NCBI GenBank assembly: GCA_963788975.1
Contig: CAWBIJ010000004.1
Coordinates: forward strand, 124,001-188,000
DNA: 64,000 bases
From: VRUE01 sp963788975
Lineage (GTDB): Bacteria; Actinomycetota; Thermoleophilia; Solirubrobacterales; 70-9
Reading direction: 5' to 3'
This document shows, piece by piece, positions 51,605 to 62,682 of the stretch; the stretch's first letter is position 1; each line of letters opens with the position of its first letter. Made by a program: the position numbers and the translations under genes. The notes below the pieces were generated by a model that made no database searches, was not told the origin of the DNA, and was given only the letters and a program-made list of their open reading frames with translations.

Positions 51605-52285
51605 CTAGCCGAACAGGTCCATCTGCTCGTCGGACGGCTGCGGAGGCCCTGTGGACGCCTCCTCGAGCTCCTCGTCCAAAGGCGCCGACGGAGCCGGGGA
51701 CGGTCCGGCGAGCAGGTCCGGCAGCAGCTCGAAGTCGCCGCGCAGCGTCTCCTTCACCGCCGGAGTGCGCAGAGCCGCCGCCGGGTGGAAGATCGGCAGC
51801 AGGAAGACGGTGCGCCCGCCCAGCTCGCGCACCTGCGGCGTCCCCCGCACCCTGGTGATCCCCGCCGGGTTGCCGCTCAGCAGCTTGGTCGCGAAGTTGC
51901 CCAGCGTGCAGACGACCTTCGGCTCGATCAGCCTCACCTGCTCGAAGAGGTAGGGCCGGCAGGCCTCGATCTCCAGCGGCTGGGGGTCGCGGTTGCCGGG
52001 CGGGCGACTCTTCAGCACGTTGGCGATGAAGACGTCCTCGCGCGAGAGACCGATCCCTTCCAGCATTTCGTTGAGCAGCTGCCCAGCCCGGCCGACGAAG
52101 GGCAGGCCCTGACGGTCCTCTTCCGCCCCCGGCGCCTCACCGACGAACATCAGGTCGGCGTCGGCGTCGCCGGCGCCGAAGACCGCCTTGGTGCGGGTCT
52201 CGTGCAGGGGGCATTTGGTGCAGCCCTGGACCTCTTTGTAGAGGGCGACGAGCTGCTCACGGCGTTCCTCGGCGCTCGCGCTCAT
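51605..52285 (-). CDS. Uracil-DNA glycosylase, family 4-type Fe-S enzyme
   Basis: Removes uracil from DNA. It has 226 residues from ATG 52285. Fe-S ligand cysteines are seen at GCTKCPLH (22 and 25), EACRPYL and VVCTLGN. FVGEAPGAEEDRQGLPFVGRAGQLL is the active-site region and LPIFHPAAALR the C-terminal motif. A longer frame to 52537 overlaps the zinc-ribbon gene and is rejected. It overlaps that gene's stop by 4 nt. The C-terminal ~35 residues are Pro/Glu-rich. Confidence 0.94.
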   Translation of the reverse strand: MSASAEERREQLVALYKEVQGCTKCPLHETRTKAVFGAGDADADLMFVGEAPGAEEDRQGLPFVGRAGQLLNEMLEGIGLSREDVFIANVLKSRPPGNRDPQPLEIEACRPYLFEQVRLIEPKVVCTLGNFATKLLSGNPAGITRVRGTPQVRELGGRTVFLLPIFHPAAALRTPAVKETLRGDFELLPDLLAGPSPAPSAPLDEELEEASTGPPQPSDEQMDLFG

Positions 52286-52566
52286 GCCCCTCCCCCGCGC
52301 CGGCGTGGCGGCGGCGCCCCACCCGCCGCACGCTTGCGCTTGGTCTCGGCGAGGCGCTCCTGGCGAGCGGCTTCGCCCTCGCGCCGCCGCGCTTCGCCGC
52401 TGCGCACCCCGGCCCCTCGCGGCTGACGGCTGGGCGGCGCGACGGACGAGAGAAGACGCCGCGTACGCGAGCCGCACCGGGGGCAGGCGGGAGCCTCCGC
52501 CGCCGCGCTCAGCAGCTCCTCGAAGCGGCCCCCGCACTCCTCACACTCGAACTCGTAGACGGGCAT
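52282..52566 (-). CDS. FmdB-like zinc ribbon protein
   Basis: It has 94 residues from ATG 52566. The N-terminal zinc ribbon has two CxxC pairs (FECEECGGRFEE and ACPRCGS) in the FmdB pattern MPVYEFEC. The C-terminal half is Arg/Ala/Gly-rich and probably disordered. A role as a small regulatory zinc protein is inferred from the family. It lies between panB and the glycosylase gene. Confidence 0.88.
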   Translation of the reverse strand: MPVYEFECEECGGRFEELLSAAAEAPACPRCGSRTRRLLSSVAPPSRQPRGAGVRSGEARRREGEAARQERLAETKRKRAAGGAPPPRRRGGGA

Positions 52567-52624
52567 CGCCCGCATCGTAAATGCCCTTCCCGAGGTCGAC
52601 GAGCTGCTCGCGGCGCGAAGGTGG

Positions 52625-53533
52625 CTACGACAGCGGCTCCCAGTCCCAAGCGCCCGGCGATGCGAGGCTCTCCTGGTCCAGGTAGCGCCTGAACTCGGCC
52701 AGCTCGGCCGGCTCGACGCTGTAGACGTGGCCGGCTTCGGGGAAGTGCTGCGAGCGCACCTCCTCGACGTAGCCGCGCACGCCGTTGACCATCTCGCCGT
52801 GGACATCGGCGTAGCGCTTGACGAATTTTGGCGTGCGTCCGGTGGTGATCCCAAGCAGGTCGTGGAAGACGAGCACCTGGCCTGCTGTCGCGGGCCCGGC
52901 GCCGATACCGATCACCGGCACCTCAAGCCGCTCGACGATCGCCTCGGTCACCGCCGCCGGCACCGCCTCGAAGACGATCGCGAAGCAGCCAACCGACTGC
53001 AGCGCCAGCGCGTCCTCGCACAGTTTGATCGCCGCCTCCGCGGTCTTGCCCTGAGTCTTGTAGCCGCCCAGCGCCGTGGCGCTCTGCGGAGTCAGTCCGA
53101 CGTGCCCCATCACCGGGATGCCGGAGCGGACAATTGCCCGTGCGCGCTCGACCGACGTCCCCCCTGCCTCAAGCTTCACCACCTGGCAGCCGGTCTCCTT
53201 GACCAGGCGCTGGGCGTTCTGCACGGCGAGCTCGTTGCTCGCCTCGTAGCTGCCCATCGGCATGTCGCCGACCATCAGCGGAGCCTCCAGCCCGCGCCGC
53301 ACCGCCTTGCCCAGCATCACCATCTCGTCCATCGAGACGGCCTCGGTGCCGGGATAGCCGAGTACCACCATCGCCGCCGTATCGCCGACGAGGACGATGT
53401 CGGCCCCCGCCTCCTCGGCCACCCGTGCCGAGGGGTAGTCGTAGGCGGTCACCATCACGATCGGTTCCCCTGCCGCCTTCATCTCCGCCAGGCGAGGCAG
53501 GCTGACCGGCTTGCGCTCGGCGGCGGCGCTCAT
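52625..53533 (-). CDS. panB: 3-methyl-2-oxobutanoate hydroxymethyltransferase
   Basis: Makes ketopantoate from 2-oxoisovalerate and methylene-THF. It has 302 residues. MVTAYDYPSARVAEEAGADIVLVGD, DMPMGSYEAS, KLEAGG, MGHVGLTPQSA and VIGIGAGPATAGQVLVFHDLLG are family motifs with the Mg-binding acidic residues. It overlaps panD by 4 nt in a panC-panD-panB operon. Confidence 0.97.
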   Translation of the reverse strand: MSAAAERKPVSLPRLAEMKAAGEPIVMVTAYDYPSARVAEEAGADIVLVGDTAAMVVLGYPGTEAVSMDEMVMLGKAVRRGLEAPLMVGDMPMGSYEASNELAVQNAQRLVKETGCQVVKLEAGGTSVERARAIVRSGIPVMGHVGLTPQSATALGGYKTQGKTAEAAIKLCEDALALQSVGCFAIVFEAVPAAVTEAIVERLEVPVIGIGAGPATAGQVLVFHDLLGITTGRTPKFVKRYADVHGEMVNGVRGYVEEVRSQHFPEAGHVYSVEPAELAEFRRYLDQESLASPGAWDWEPLS

Positions 53534-53910
53534 GAGAGCAGCACCTCGGGTTTGCTGTCGACGCCGATGATCGCGTTCTCGTCATCGACGTGGACGACGA
53601 CCGGGGAGTAGGCATCGAGGTCGCTCTCGTCGTAGGCGCCGAAGGAGGCGACGATGATCTTGTGCCCGGGCTGAGTTAGGTGAGCAGCGGCTCCGTTGAC
53701 CTGCATCGTGCCGGAGCCGGGCTCGCCGTCGATCACGTAGGTGACGAAGCGGGCGCCGTTGTCGATGTCCCAGACGTGAACCTGCTCGTTGGTGATCAGG
53801 TCCGCGCTGGCCATCAGCTCGGTGTCGATGGTGATGCTGCCGATGTAGTCGACATCGCAATCGGTCACCGTCGCCCGGTGGATCTTGGACTTGAGCATCT
53901 GCCTCTGCAT
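53530..53910 (-). CDS. panD: Aspartate 1-decarboxylase (pyruvoyl enzyme precursor)
   Basis: Makes beta-alanine from aspartate. It has 126 residues. The self-cleavage site is Gly24-Ser25 in VDYIGSITID, which generates the pyruvoyl group. LKSKIHRATVT and ITNEQVHVWDIDNGARF are diagnostic. A GGAGG sequence lies just upstream of the ATG. It overlaps panB. Confidence 0.97.
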   Translation of the reverse strand: MQRQMLKSKIHRATVTDCDVDYIGSITIDTELMASADLITNEQVHVWDIDNGARFVTYVIDGEPGSGTMQVNGAAAHLTQPGHKIIVASFGAYDESDLDAYSPVVVHVDDENAIIGVDSKPEVLLS

Positions 53911-53922
53911 TCCGCCTCCGTG

Positions 53923-54852
53923 TCAGCTCATCGAGGTTCTTTTGCGGGGGTGTGGGGTCGAATCAAGAACGTTGTCGATCAGGCGAGCGGCGCCGACCTG
54001 GGCCGCGACGGCAACCAGTACCGGCCGGCCGTTCAGCTCGGCGACCGGGGTCATCTCGTCGGGATCGCGCGCCTCCAGGTACTCGGGCTCGATGCCAACA
54101 TCGGCCAGCTCGCGCCGGGCCGCGTCGAGGCCGGCCGCGAGCGAGTCCGCCTGGGTCGCCTGCTCGGCGGCGCGCAGCGCTCGTGAGAGGGCTGTCGCCT
54201 GCTCGCGCTCCTCCTCGCTGAGGTATGCATTGCGGGAGCTCATCGCCAGGCCGTCCTCCTCGCGCACCGTCGGCAGCACCTCGACCCTGACCGGAAAGTC
54301 GAGGTCGCGGGCCATGCGCCGGATCGCCGCCGCCTGCTGAGCGTCCTTCTGGCCGAAGTAGGCGACGTCGGGCTGGACCGAGTTGAAGAGCTTGGCGACG
54401 ACCGTGGTGACACCGCGGAAGTGCTCGGGGCCGCGCCGGTCGGGATCGCCGCAGAGCACCTCGGTCAGGTTTTCGACCTCGACATGGGTCGCGAAACCCT
54501 CGGGGTAGACCCCCTCGACCGGAGGCGCGTAGACGATGTCGACGCCAGCCTTGGCGGCCAGATCGAGGTCGCGCTCCTCGTCGCGCGGGTAGCGGTCGAG
54601 GTCCTCGCCCGGTCGAAACTGGGTCGGGTTGACGAAGAGGCTCATGACCACGACGTCGCAATGGGATGCGGCGGCGCGCAGCAGCGAGAGGTGCCCCTCG
54701 TGCAGGTAGCCCATCGTCGGCACCAGCCCGATTGAGTAGCCGGTGCGGCGCGGCCAGATCAGCGCATCGCGCAGCTCCTGCTTGGCGCGGACGAGCTTGA
54801 CACGGCTCTTGGCGTGCGAGGGATTGGTCAGTGCGAGGTCCATGGGGTCCAT
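53923..54852 (-). CDS. panC: Pantothenate synthetase
   Basis: ATP-dependent condensation of pantoate with beta-alanine. It has 309 residues. The HIGH-type HEGHLSLLRAA, NPTQFRPGEDLDRYPR, FGQKDAQQAA and KMSKS-type MSSRNAYL motifs are clear. ATG at 54852 gives an extra ~17 N-terminal residues; ATG 54843 is also possible. The first gene of the pan operon, with a perfect TATAAT upstream. Confidence 0.97.
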   Translation of the reverse strand: MDPMDLALTNPSHAKSRVKLVRAKQELRDALIWPRRTGYSIGLVPTMGYLHEGHLSLLRAAASHCDVVVMSLFVNPTQFRPGEDLDRYPRDEERDLDLAAKAGVDIVYAPPVEGVYPEGFATHVEVENLTEVLCGDPDRRGPEHFRGVTTVVAKLFNSVQPDVAYFGQKDAQQAAAIRRMARDLDFPVRVEVLPTVREEDGLAMSSRNAYLSEEEREQATALSRALRAAEQATQADSLAAGLDAARRELADVGIEPEYLEARDPDEMTPVAELNGRPVLVAVAAQVGAARLIDNVLDSTPHPRKRTSMS

Positions 54853-54878
54853 GCCCTAGGGGTCACGGCCGTGGTCCG

Positions 54879-54884
54879 ATTATA
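54879..54884 (-). promoter_or_regulatory. Predicted -10 element of the pan operon promoter
   Basis: Exact TATAAT on the minus strand 27 nt upstream of the panC start. No good -35 hexamer is seen at 17 nt, so an activator or extended contacts may be needed. Confidence 0.5.
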
Positions 54885-54939
54885 GGGGGTCGCCGGCGGG
54901 GCCAGACCGGTTTGGTCACACAAGAGAACTGAGCCAAAT

Positions 54940-54954
54940 CCCGCTATTTGCGGG
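54940..54954 (-). terminator. Short hairpin at the acyltransferase stop codon
   Basis: CCCGC-tattt-GCGGG spans the stop codon of the acyltransferase gene. It is a weak stem without a clear U-tract, so only a possible terminator ahead of the pan promoter. Confidence 0.35.
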
Positions 54955-55522
54955 TCAGTGGCTTGGCCGGAGCGCCTGCGGCGACCGTGCCGGGGGCCAG
55001 GTCGCAGGTCACGACCGAGTTGGCGCCGACGACGCAGCGGTCGCCGATCGTGACCCCGCTGGTGACAACACAGTTGACGCCGAGCCAGCAGTTGGAGCCG
55101 ATCCTGACCGGTCCCTTCGCGCTGAAGCCCTGCTGGGTGATCGGAGTCTCGGGGTCGTCGAAACGGTGGGCCGAGTCGCCGACGAAGCAGCCGTTGGCAA
55201 GCATCGTGTGGTCGCCGATCTCGATCCGCTCGAGGGCAGCAAGCATCGTGTTGCGGTTGAGGAAGCAATCGGCGCCGATCTCGATCTCGGCCTCGGGTGC
55301 CAGAGTCAGCCAACAGCCAGGCTCCAGCAGGGTGCCTTCGCCGATCCGCAGGCGACCCTCGTCGAGCGCCTCCAGCAGCTCGCCCTCGAACGGCTCGCGG
55401 ACGTAAAAGCCGCCGCGGGCGGCGTGGCGCGCCAGCCGCCAGCGGCTCAGCCGCCGCCGGTTGCGCTCGTACCAGCGCCGCTTCGCCCACCACACCCGCC
55501 AACCCGTCTGCTCGCCGGCCAC
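54944..55522 (-). CDS. Left-handed beta-helix acyltransferase (maltose/galactoside O-acetyltransferase-like)
   Basis: Hexapeptide-repeat acetyltransferase, 192 residues from GTG 55522. The N-terminus is Arg/Trp-rich (WWAKRRWYERNRRR). Hexapeptide turns include IRIGSNCWLGVNCVVTSGVTIGD and CVVGANSVVTCDLAPGTVAAGAPAKPL, the last being the typical C-terminal motif of this family. The long frame to 55915 overlaps the divergent ROK gene and is rejected. The acceptor is unknown. 40 nt separate it from the divergent kinase. Confidence 0.87.
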   Translation of the reverse strand: MAGEQTGWRVWWAKRRWYERNRRRLSRWRLARHAARGGFYVREPFEGELLEALDEGRLRIGEGTLLEPGCWLTLAPEAEIEIGADCFLNRNTMLAALERIEIGDHTMLANGCFVGDSAHRFDDPETPITQQGFSAKGPVRIGSNCWLGVNCVVTSGVTIGDRCVVGANSVVTCDLAPGTVAAGAPAKPLTRK

Positions 55523-55562
55523 GCTTCTAGCTTTCCAGAGGCGGCGCGGGTAGGGTCGCCCC

Positions 55563-56534
55563 GTGATCACGAGGAAGGCGAAGCCACGCGGCGGCATCGA
55601 CCTCGGCGGCACAAAGATCCAGGCGGCGATCGTCGCCGGCAGCGGCAAGGTCCTGGGCGAGGCGAGACGCCCGACGCCGACCAGCGGCGGCCCGCAGGAC
55701 GTGGCCGACGAGATGGCGGCGGCCCTGCGCGAGGCGGCAGAGGACGCGGGAGTCGAGACGAGCTCGCTCGGGGGGCTCGGAGTCGGCTCCCCCGGCGACG
55801 CAGACGAGCGCACCGGCGTCGTCTCCGCCGCTCGCAACCTGCCCGGCTGGGAGGGCAGCTTTCCACTCGCCGAGATGCTGAAGGACGCGCTTGGGACCGA
55901 GGTGCGGGTCAGCAACGACGTCCAGGTCGCGGTCGAAGGCGAGTACCACCTCGGCGCCGGCAGCCCCTACAGCTCGGTGCTCGGCGTCTGGTGGGGGACT
56001 GGGGTCGGCGGCGGCCTGATCCTCGACGGCAAGCCCTGGCTGGGGCGCGGTGCGGCAGGCGAGATCGGCCACATGGTGGTCAAGCGCGGCGGCGCCAAGT
56101 GCCCCTGCGGCCGCAAGGGCTGCCTGGAGGCCTACGCCGGGCGCGCGGCGATGGAAACCGAGGCGCGGCGCCAGCACAAGGAGGGCGTCAAGACCGACCT
56201 CTTCAAGCTGATGCACAAGCACGAGCGCGAGCGCCTCACGAGCGGCATCTGGGAGCGAGCGATCGACCATGGCGACCAGCTCGCCACCAGCCTGATCGAG
56301 CGGGCGATCGAGATGCTCGGCACCGGCGTCGCCTCCGCCGTCAACCTAATCGACCCCGAAGCGGTAGTGATCGGCGGCGGCCTCGGCGAGCGGTTTGGCG
56401 AGCGCTATATGAATGCCCTCGGCAAGGAGATAGGCAAGCACCTCTTCGTCGATGAACGGCCGCCGGCGCTGAAAGTCGCCGCCCTGGGCGACCTCGGTGG
56501 CGCCGTCGGCGCCTCCTTGCTCTTCGCCCGTTGA
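55563..56534 (+). CDS. ROK family sugar kinase (glucokinase-like)
   Basis: Cytoplasmic sugar kinase of 323 residues from GTG. The ATP phosphate motif is GIDLGGTKIQAAIV. The catalytic Asp lies in VSNDVQVAVEGEYHLGAG and the ROK zinc motif in GEIGHMVV with CPCGRKGCLE. It converges on a xylose-type ABC transporter, so it may phosphorylate the imported sugar. Glucose is the default family substrate. Confidence 0.92.
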   Translation: MITRKAKPRGGIDLGGTKIQAAIVAGSGKVLGEARRPTPTSGGPQDVADEMAAALREAAEDAGVETSSLGGLGVGSPGDADERTGVVSAARNLPGWEGSFPLAEMLKDALGTEVRVSNDVQVAVEGEYHLGAGSPYSSVLGVWWGTGVGGGLILDGKPWLGRGAAGEIGHMVVKRGGAKCPCGRKGCLEAYAGRAAMETEARRQHKEGVKTDLFKLMHKHERERLTSGIWERAIDHGDQLATSLIERAIEMLGTGVASAVNLIDPEAVVIGGGLGERFGERYMNALGKEIGKHLFVDERPPALKVAALGDLGGAVGASLLFAR

Positions 56535-56541
56535 GCGCGAC

Positions 56542-57747
56542 TCAGACGCGGCCGGCGGCCTGGCGCTGCTGGCGGGCGATCGCGTCGACGATCACGGCGA
56601 GGAGTAGGACGCCGCCAGTGACCATGAACTTGACCGCGGAGGAGAGCGCCAGCAGGTCCATGCCGTTGGAGATCGAGCCGATCACGAGAGCGCCGAGCAG
56701 GGCAGTCCAGACGGCGCCGCGACCGCCGAAGAGACTCGTGCCCGCGATCACCGGCCCCGCGATCGCCAGCAGCAGCAGTTCGCTGCCACCGGAGTTCTGG
56801 TTGACCGCGAGCAGGCGCGAGGCGGCGAGGATGCCGCCGATCGCCGCCATCGTGCCGGCGATCCCGAAAGCCGCCACCCGGACGCGATCGATCCCGATGC
56901 CGGACCGCCGCGCCGCCTCGATGTTGCCGCCGACCGCGTAGATGTGGCGGCCGAACCGGGTGCGCTTGGCGACGTATTCCATGCCGACGATGAAGGCGAG
57001 CAGAATCAGCAGCGCCAGTGGCAGACCGCGGTCCGAGTTGAGGATCGCCACGGTGACGATCGCCACGATTGCGACCAGGACCACCCGCACTATCTGCCCG
57101 GTCAGGCCCTCTCCGGCGAGGCCGGTTGCGACACGGCGTCGGTGGCCGAGCAGCACGACCCCGGCGTAGAGGGCGATCACCAGCGCCGCGACGATCCAGC
57201 CCACCGTGTCGGAGTAGAAGGTGTTGGCGAGGCCGGTGATCTTCGGGTCGTTGATGTTGATCGACCCAGTCGAGCCCAGTACCTGGAGCAAGGCCCCCTG
57301 CCAAGCGAGCAATCCAGCCAGGGTGACGACGAAGGAGGGCACACCGAAGCGGCTGAAGAGGAAGCCCTGCAGCAGGCCGATCGCCATTCCCGTCGCCACC
57401 CCGGCGGCGATCGCGAGGTAGGGGTTCCAGCCGTGCTTGACGTTGAGCACGGCCACCACCGCGGCGGCCAGGCCGCTGACCGCACCTACCGAGAGATCGA
57501 TCTCACCCAGGAGGAGGACGAAGACGACACCGATCGAGATCAGGCCCACCGCGGTGATCTGGAGCATCAGGTTGGTGAGGTTCTCAGCCGAGAGGAAGCG
57601 GTCGTTCTGGGTCTGGAAGACGATCCAGATCAACGCCAAGCCGAGGACGACGCGCAGCGAGGCGAGATCACCCTGGATGAAGCGCCGCAGAGTTTCTGTG
57701 CGAGGGCTCGGCGCCGGAGCGCGAGCGCTCTCGGTCGCGGCGCTCAC
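56542..57747 (-). CDS. Sugar ABC transporter permease (XylH/RbsC family)
   Basis: Inner-membrane permease of 401 residues with about ten transmembrane helices. ENLTNLMLQITAVGLISIGVVFVLL, GEIDLSVGAVSGLAAAV and VGGNIEAARRSGI are family motifs; the last is the cytoplasmic coupling segment. The gene overlaps the ATPase gene by 4 nt. The length and substrate-binding partner suggest XylH-like specificity. Confidence 0.93.
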   Translation of the reverse strand: MSAATESARAPAPSPRTETLRRFIQGDLASLRVVLGLALIWIVFQTQNDRFLSAENLTNLMLQITAVGLISIGVVFVLLLGEIDLSVGAVSGLAAAVVAVLNVKHGWNPYLAIAAGVATGMAIGLLQGFLFSRFGVPSFVVTLAGLLAWQGALLQVLGSTGSININDPKITGLANTFYSDTVGWIVAALVIALYAGVVLLGHRRRVATGLAGEGLTGQIVRVVLVAIVAIVTVAILNSDRGLPLALLILLAFIVGMEYVAKRTRFGRHIYAVGGNIEAARRSGIGIDRVRVAAFGIAGTMAAIGGILAASRLLAVNQNSGGSELLLLAIAGPVIAGTSLFGGRGAVWTALLGALVIGSISNGMDLLALSSAVKFMVTGGVLLLAVIVDAIARQQRQAAGRV

Positions 57748-58520
57748 TGGGTCTCCTCTCTGGAGTCGGCGCCCGTGATCGCCGAGACGACGTGCTCCTC
57801 GGTCGTCGATTCGGCATCGAAGCTGCCCGCCGCCTTGCCAAGGCGCAGGACGACGATTCGATCCGCCACCTCGAACACGTCGACGAGGTTGTGGCTGATC
57901 ATGACCACGCCCAGGCCGCGCTGGCGCAGGCGGCGGATCAGCTCCAGCACCTGCGCCGTCTGCGCGACGCCGAGCGCGGCGGTCGGCTCGTCCAGCAGCA
58001 CAACTCGCGGCTCACCAAGCAGTGAGCGCGCCACGGCGACCTGCTGGCGCTGGCCGCCGGAGAGCGTCCCGACCTCGCCGCGCAAGCTCGGGATCGTCAC
58101 CGCCAAGCCCGAGAGCAGCTCCTCGGTCTGGTGCTCCATCCTCGCCTCGTCGAGCTGGCGCGAGACCCGGCCCGGCCCCGGCGAGACCTCCTCTCGACCA
58201 AGGAAGAGGTTGGCGACCACGTCGAGGTTGTCGCAGAGGGCGAGGTCCTGGTAGACGGTGGCGATGCCGAGCGCCGTGGCGTCCTGGGGGCGGGAGATCG
58301 AGACCCGCTCACCGTCGAAGCGAATGCCGCCGTCGTCGGGCGAGTAGATCCCCGCGACGGTCTTAACCAAGGTCGACTTGCCGGCGCCGTTGTCGCCGAC
58401 CAGGCCGACCACCTCACCGGAGTGGACCGCGAAGTCGACCCGGTCCAAGGCCTGGACCGGGCCGAACCTCTTGCTGACCCCGTCGACCTCGAGCAACGGG
58501 GCATCAGCGTTCATTCCCAC
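57744..58520 (-). CDS. Sugar ABC transporter ATP-binding protein, single domain
   Basis: ATPase of 258 residues. Walker A GDNGAGKSTLVK, signature LSGGQRQQVAVAR, Walker B RVVLLDEPTAAL and H-loop ISHN are present. Many carbohydrate transporters of this class have two fused ATPase domains (about 500 residues). This one is single, as in FrcA-type systems, and must act as a homodimer. GTG 58520 or ATG 58514 is the start; the ATG has a better-placed GGGAG. Confidence 0.92.
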   Translation of the reverse strand: MGMNADAPLLEVDGVSKRFGPVQALDRVDFAVHSGEVVGLVGDNGAGKSTLVKTVAGIYSPDDGGIRFDGERVSISRPQDATALGIATVYQDLALCDNLDVVANLFLGREEVSPGPGRVSRQLDEARMEHQTEELLSGLAVTIPSLRGEVGTLSGGQRQQVAVARSLLGEPRVVLLDEPTAALGVAQTAQVLELIRRLRQRGLGVVMISHNLVDVFEVADRIVVLRLGKAAGSFDAESTTEEHVVSAITGADSREETQ

Positions 58521-58529
58521 GCTCTCCCG

Positions 58530-59636
58530 TTAGGAAATGCCCGCTTCTTCACAGGCTTTCGCGTATGGGCCGGTGCAGAGTTCGTCAATCGAGACTTCTT
58601 CGTCCGCGATCACCGTCTGTTTGATGTTGTCTTTCGTCACGGCCACCGGTTCGAGCAGGATCGATGGCACTTTCTCCACTTCGTTGTCGAGTTCGTCGGT
58701 GATTTTGCCCTGCGGCACCTGTTTGCCTTCAGCAAGGTCGACGGCGATTTCGGCGCTGATAGCAGCCTCTGGCTTGTAGGCCTTGTAGACGGTCATGTAC
58801 TGCTGCCCGGCAAGGATCCGCTGCAGGCCGGCGACCGTGGCATCCTGGCCGGTGGTCGGACGTTCGGCTGGATCGATCCCAGCGGATTTCATCGCCGCGA
58901 TCGCGCCGCCACCGGTGTCGTCGTTGGCCGCGTAGACACCCGCGAAGCCGTCTTTGCCGAGCGCCGTGATCGCCTGCTGCATCTCGTTCTGCGCGTTGCT
59001 CGCCAGCCAGCCAGGCGTGTCGTATTCCCTCGCAACCTCGACGCCGGCGGCCTCAAACCCTTTGTTCGAACCTTCCTTGAAGAGAGCGGCGTTGCTGTCG
59101 GCCGGGTCGCCGTTGATCTTCACGATCGGGCCTTTGGGACTGCCGTCTTCTTTCAGCTTTTTCGAGAGCGATTCGGCTTGCAGTTCGCCGACCCGGACGT
59201 TGTCGAAGGAGACGTAGACAGCCACGTCAGCGGCGCCGAGTATCAAGCGGTCGTAGCTGAGCACCGGCACGTCCTGCTGGGCCGCCTTCTGCACGCTCGC
59301 TGCCGCTGAGGCGGCGTCGACCGGATCGAGCACGAGCACGTCGGCGCCCTGGGTCAGCGCCGCTTCCACCTGGCTCTGCTGCTTGGAGGCGTCCTCGGTG
59401 GCGTTGCTGTAAAGGACTTCGCAGTCGGGGCAGATCTCTTCGATCTTTTCTTCGAAGCGCGGCCGATCAGAGGCCTCATAGCGCGGGGTTTGGTTCTCGG
59501 GAAGGAGCAGAGCGATAGTCGGGCCGCCGCCTCCCCCGCCGTCGTCATCGTCGCCGCACGCGGCGATCGTGAAAGCGATCGCGAGCAGCGCTACAAGGAT
59601 GACGGAGACTCGCCTCAAACCGACAAAGCTCGACAT
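58530..59636 (-). CDS. Sugar-binding lipoprotein (XylF-like)
   Basis: Extracytoplasmic binding protein of 368 residues. Lipobox FTIAAC puts the lipidated Cys at 27, followed by an Asp/Gly-rich linker. The periplasmic-binding fold has IALLLPENQTPRYEASDRPRFEE, ALTQGADVLVLDPVDA, VLSYDRLI and NDDTGGGAIAAMKSAGI, which resemble D-xylose-binding protein. AAGGAG lies 8 nt before the ATG. Codon use is richer in AAA and GAA than the neighbouring permease. First gene of the binding protein-ATPase-permease operon. Confidence 0.92.
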   Translation of the reverse strand: MSSFVGLRRVSVILVALLAIAFTIAACGDDDDGGGGGGPTIALLLPENQTPRYEASDRPRFEEKIEEICPDCEVLYSNATEDASKQQSQVEAALTQGADVLVLDPVDAASAAASVQKAAQQDVPVLSYDRLILGAADVAVYVSFDNVRVGELQAESLSKKLKEDGSPKGPIVKINGDPADSNAALFKEGSNKGFEAAGVEVAREYDTPGWLASNAQNEMQQAITALGKDGFAGVYAANDDTGGGAIAAMKSAGIDPAERPTTGQDATVAGLQRILAGQQYMTVYKAYKPEAAISAEIAVDLAEGKQVPQGKITDELDNEVEKVPSILLEPVAVTKDNIKQTVIADEEVSIDELCTGPYAKACEEAGIS

Positions 59637-59705
59637 CGTCGTTCTCCTTCTCTGCCCGTCGGCTCCGCTCTACCCGGAAGACGGTGCTTTTAAGCAGGGA
59701 GAGAG

Positions 59706-62584
<2,879 letters not shown>

Positions 62585-62606
62585 TGCTTGGCGATTCTAC
62601 GCAGGC

Positions 62607-62618
62607 GAACAGATGTTC
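62607..62618. promoter_or_regulatory. LexA (SOS) box upstream of uvrA
   Basis: GAAC-agat-GTTC, within CGAACAGATGTTCC, matches the Gram-positive/actinobacterial LexA core GAAC-N4-GTTC. It lies 23 nt upstream of the uvrA ATG, the expected position for SOS control. Confidence 0.8.
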
Positions 62619-62635
62619 CCAGGGAGAAATTTGGT

Positions 62636-62682
62636 TGAGTTCGCCCTTAACCGTCCATATGGACGAAGAAAGGCGAAGTCAC
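62636..62682 (+). repeat. Palindromic repeat, copy 1, overlapping the start of the DUF559 gene
   Basis: A ~47-nt hairpin with central perfect palindrome CGTCCATATGGACG and outer arms TTCGCCCTT/AAAGGCGAA. It contains the gene's ATG (62659). It aligns without gaps to copy 2 at the gene's 3' end with 36 of 47 positions identical by my count. Confidence 0.65.

Noticed and set aside
52286..52537. Longer N-terminus for the uracil-DNA glycosylase
   Set aside because: It is a shadow of the FmdB zinc-ribbon gene; ATG 52285 directly precedes the conserved family start.
55523..55915. Longer N-terminus for the acyltransferase
   Set aside because: Lies antisense within the ROK kinase gene and is Ser/Pro/Arg-rich without homology.
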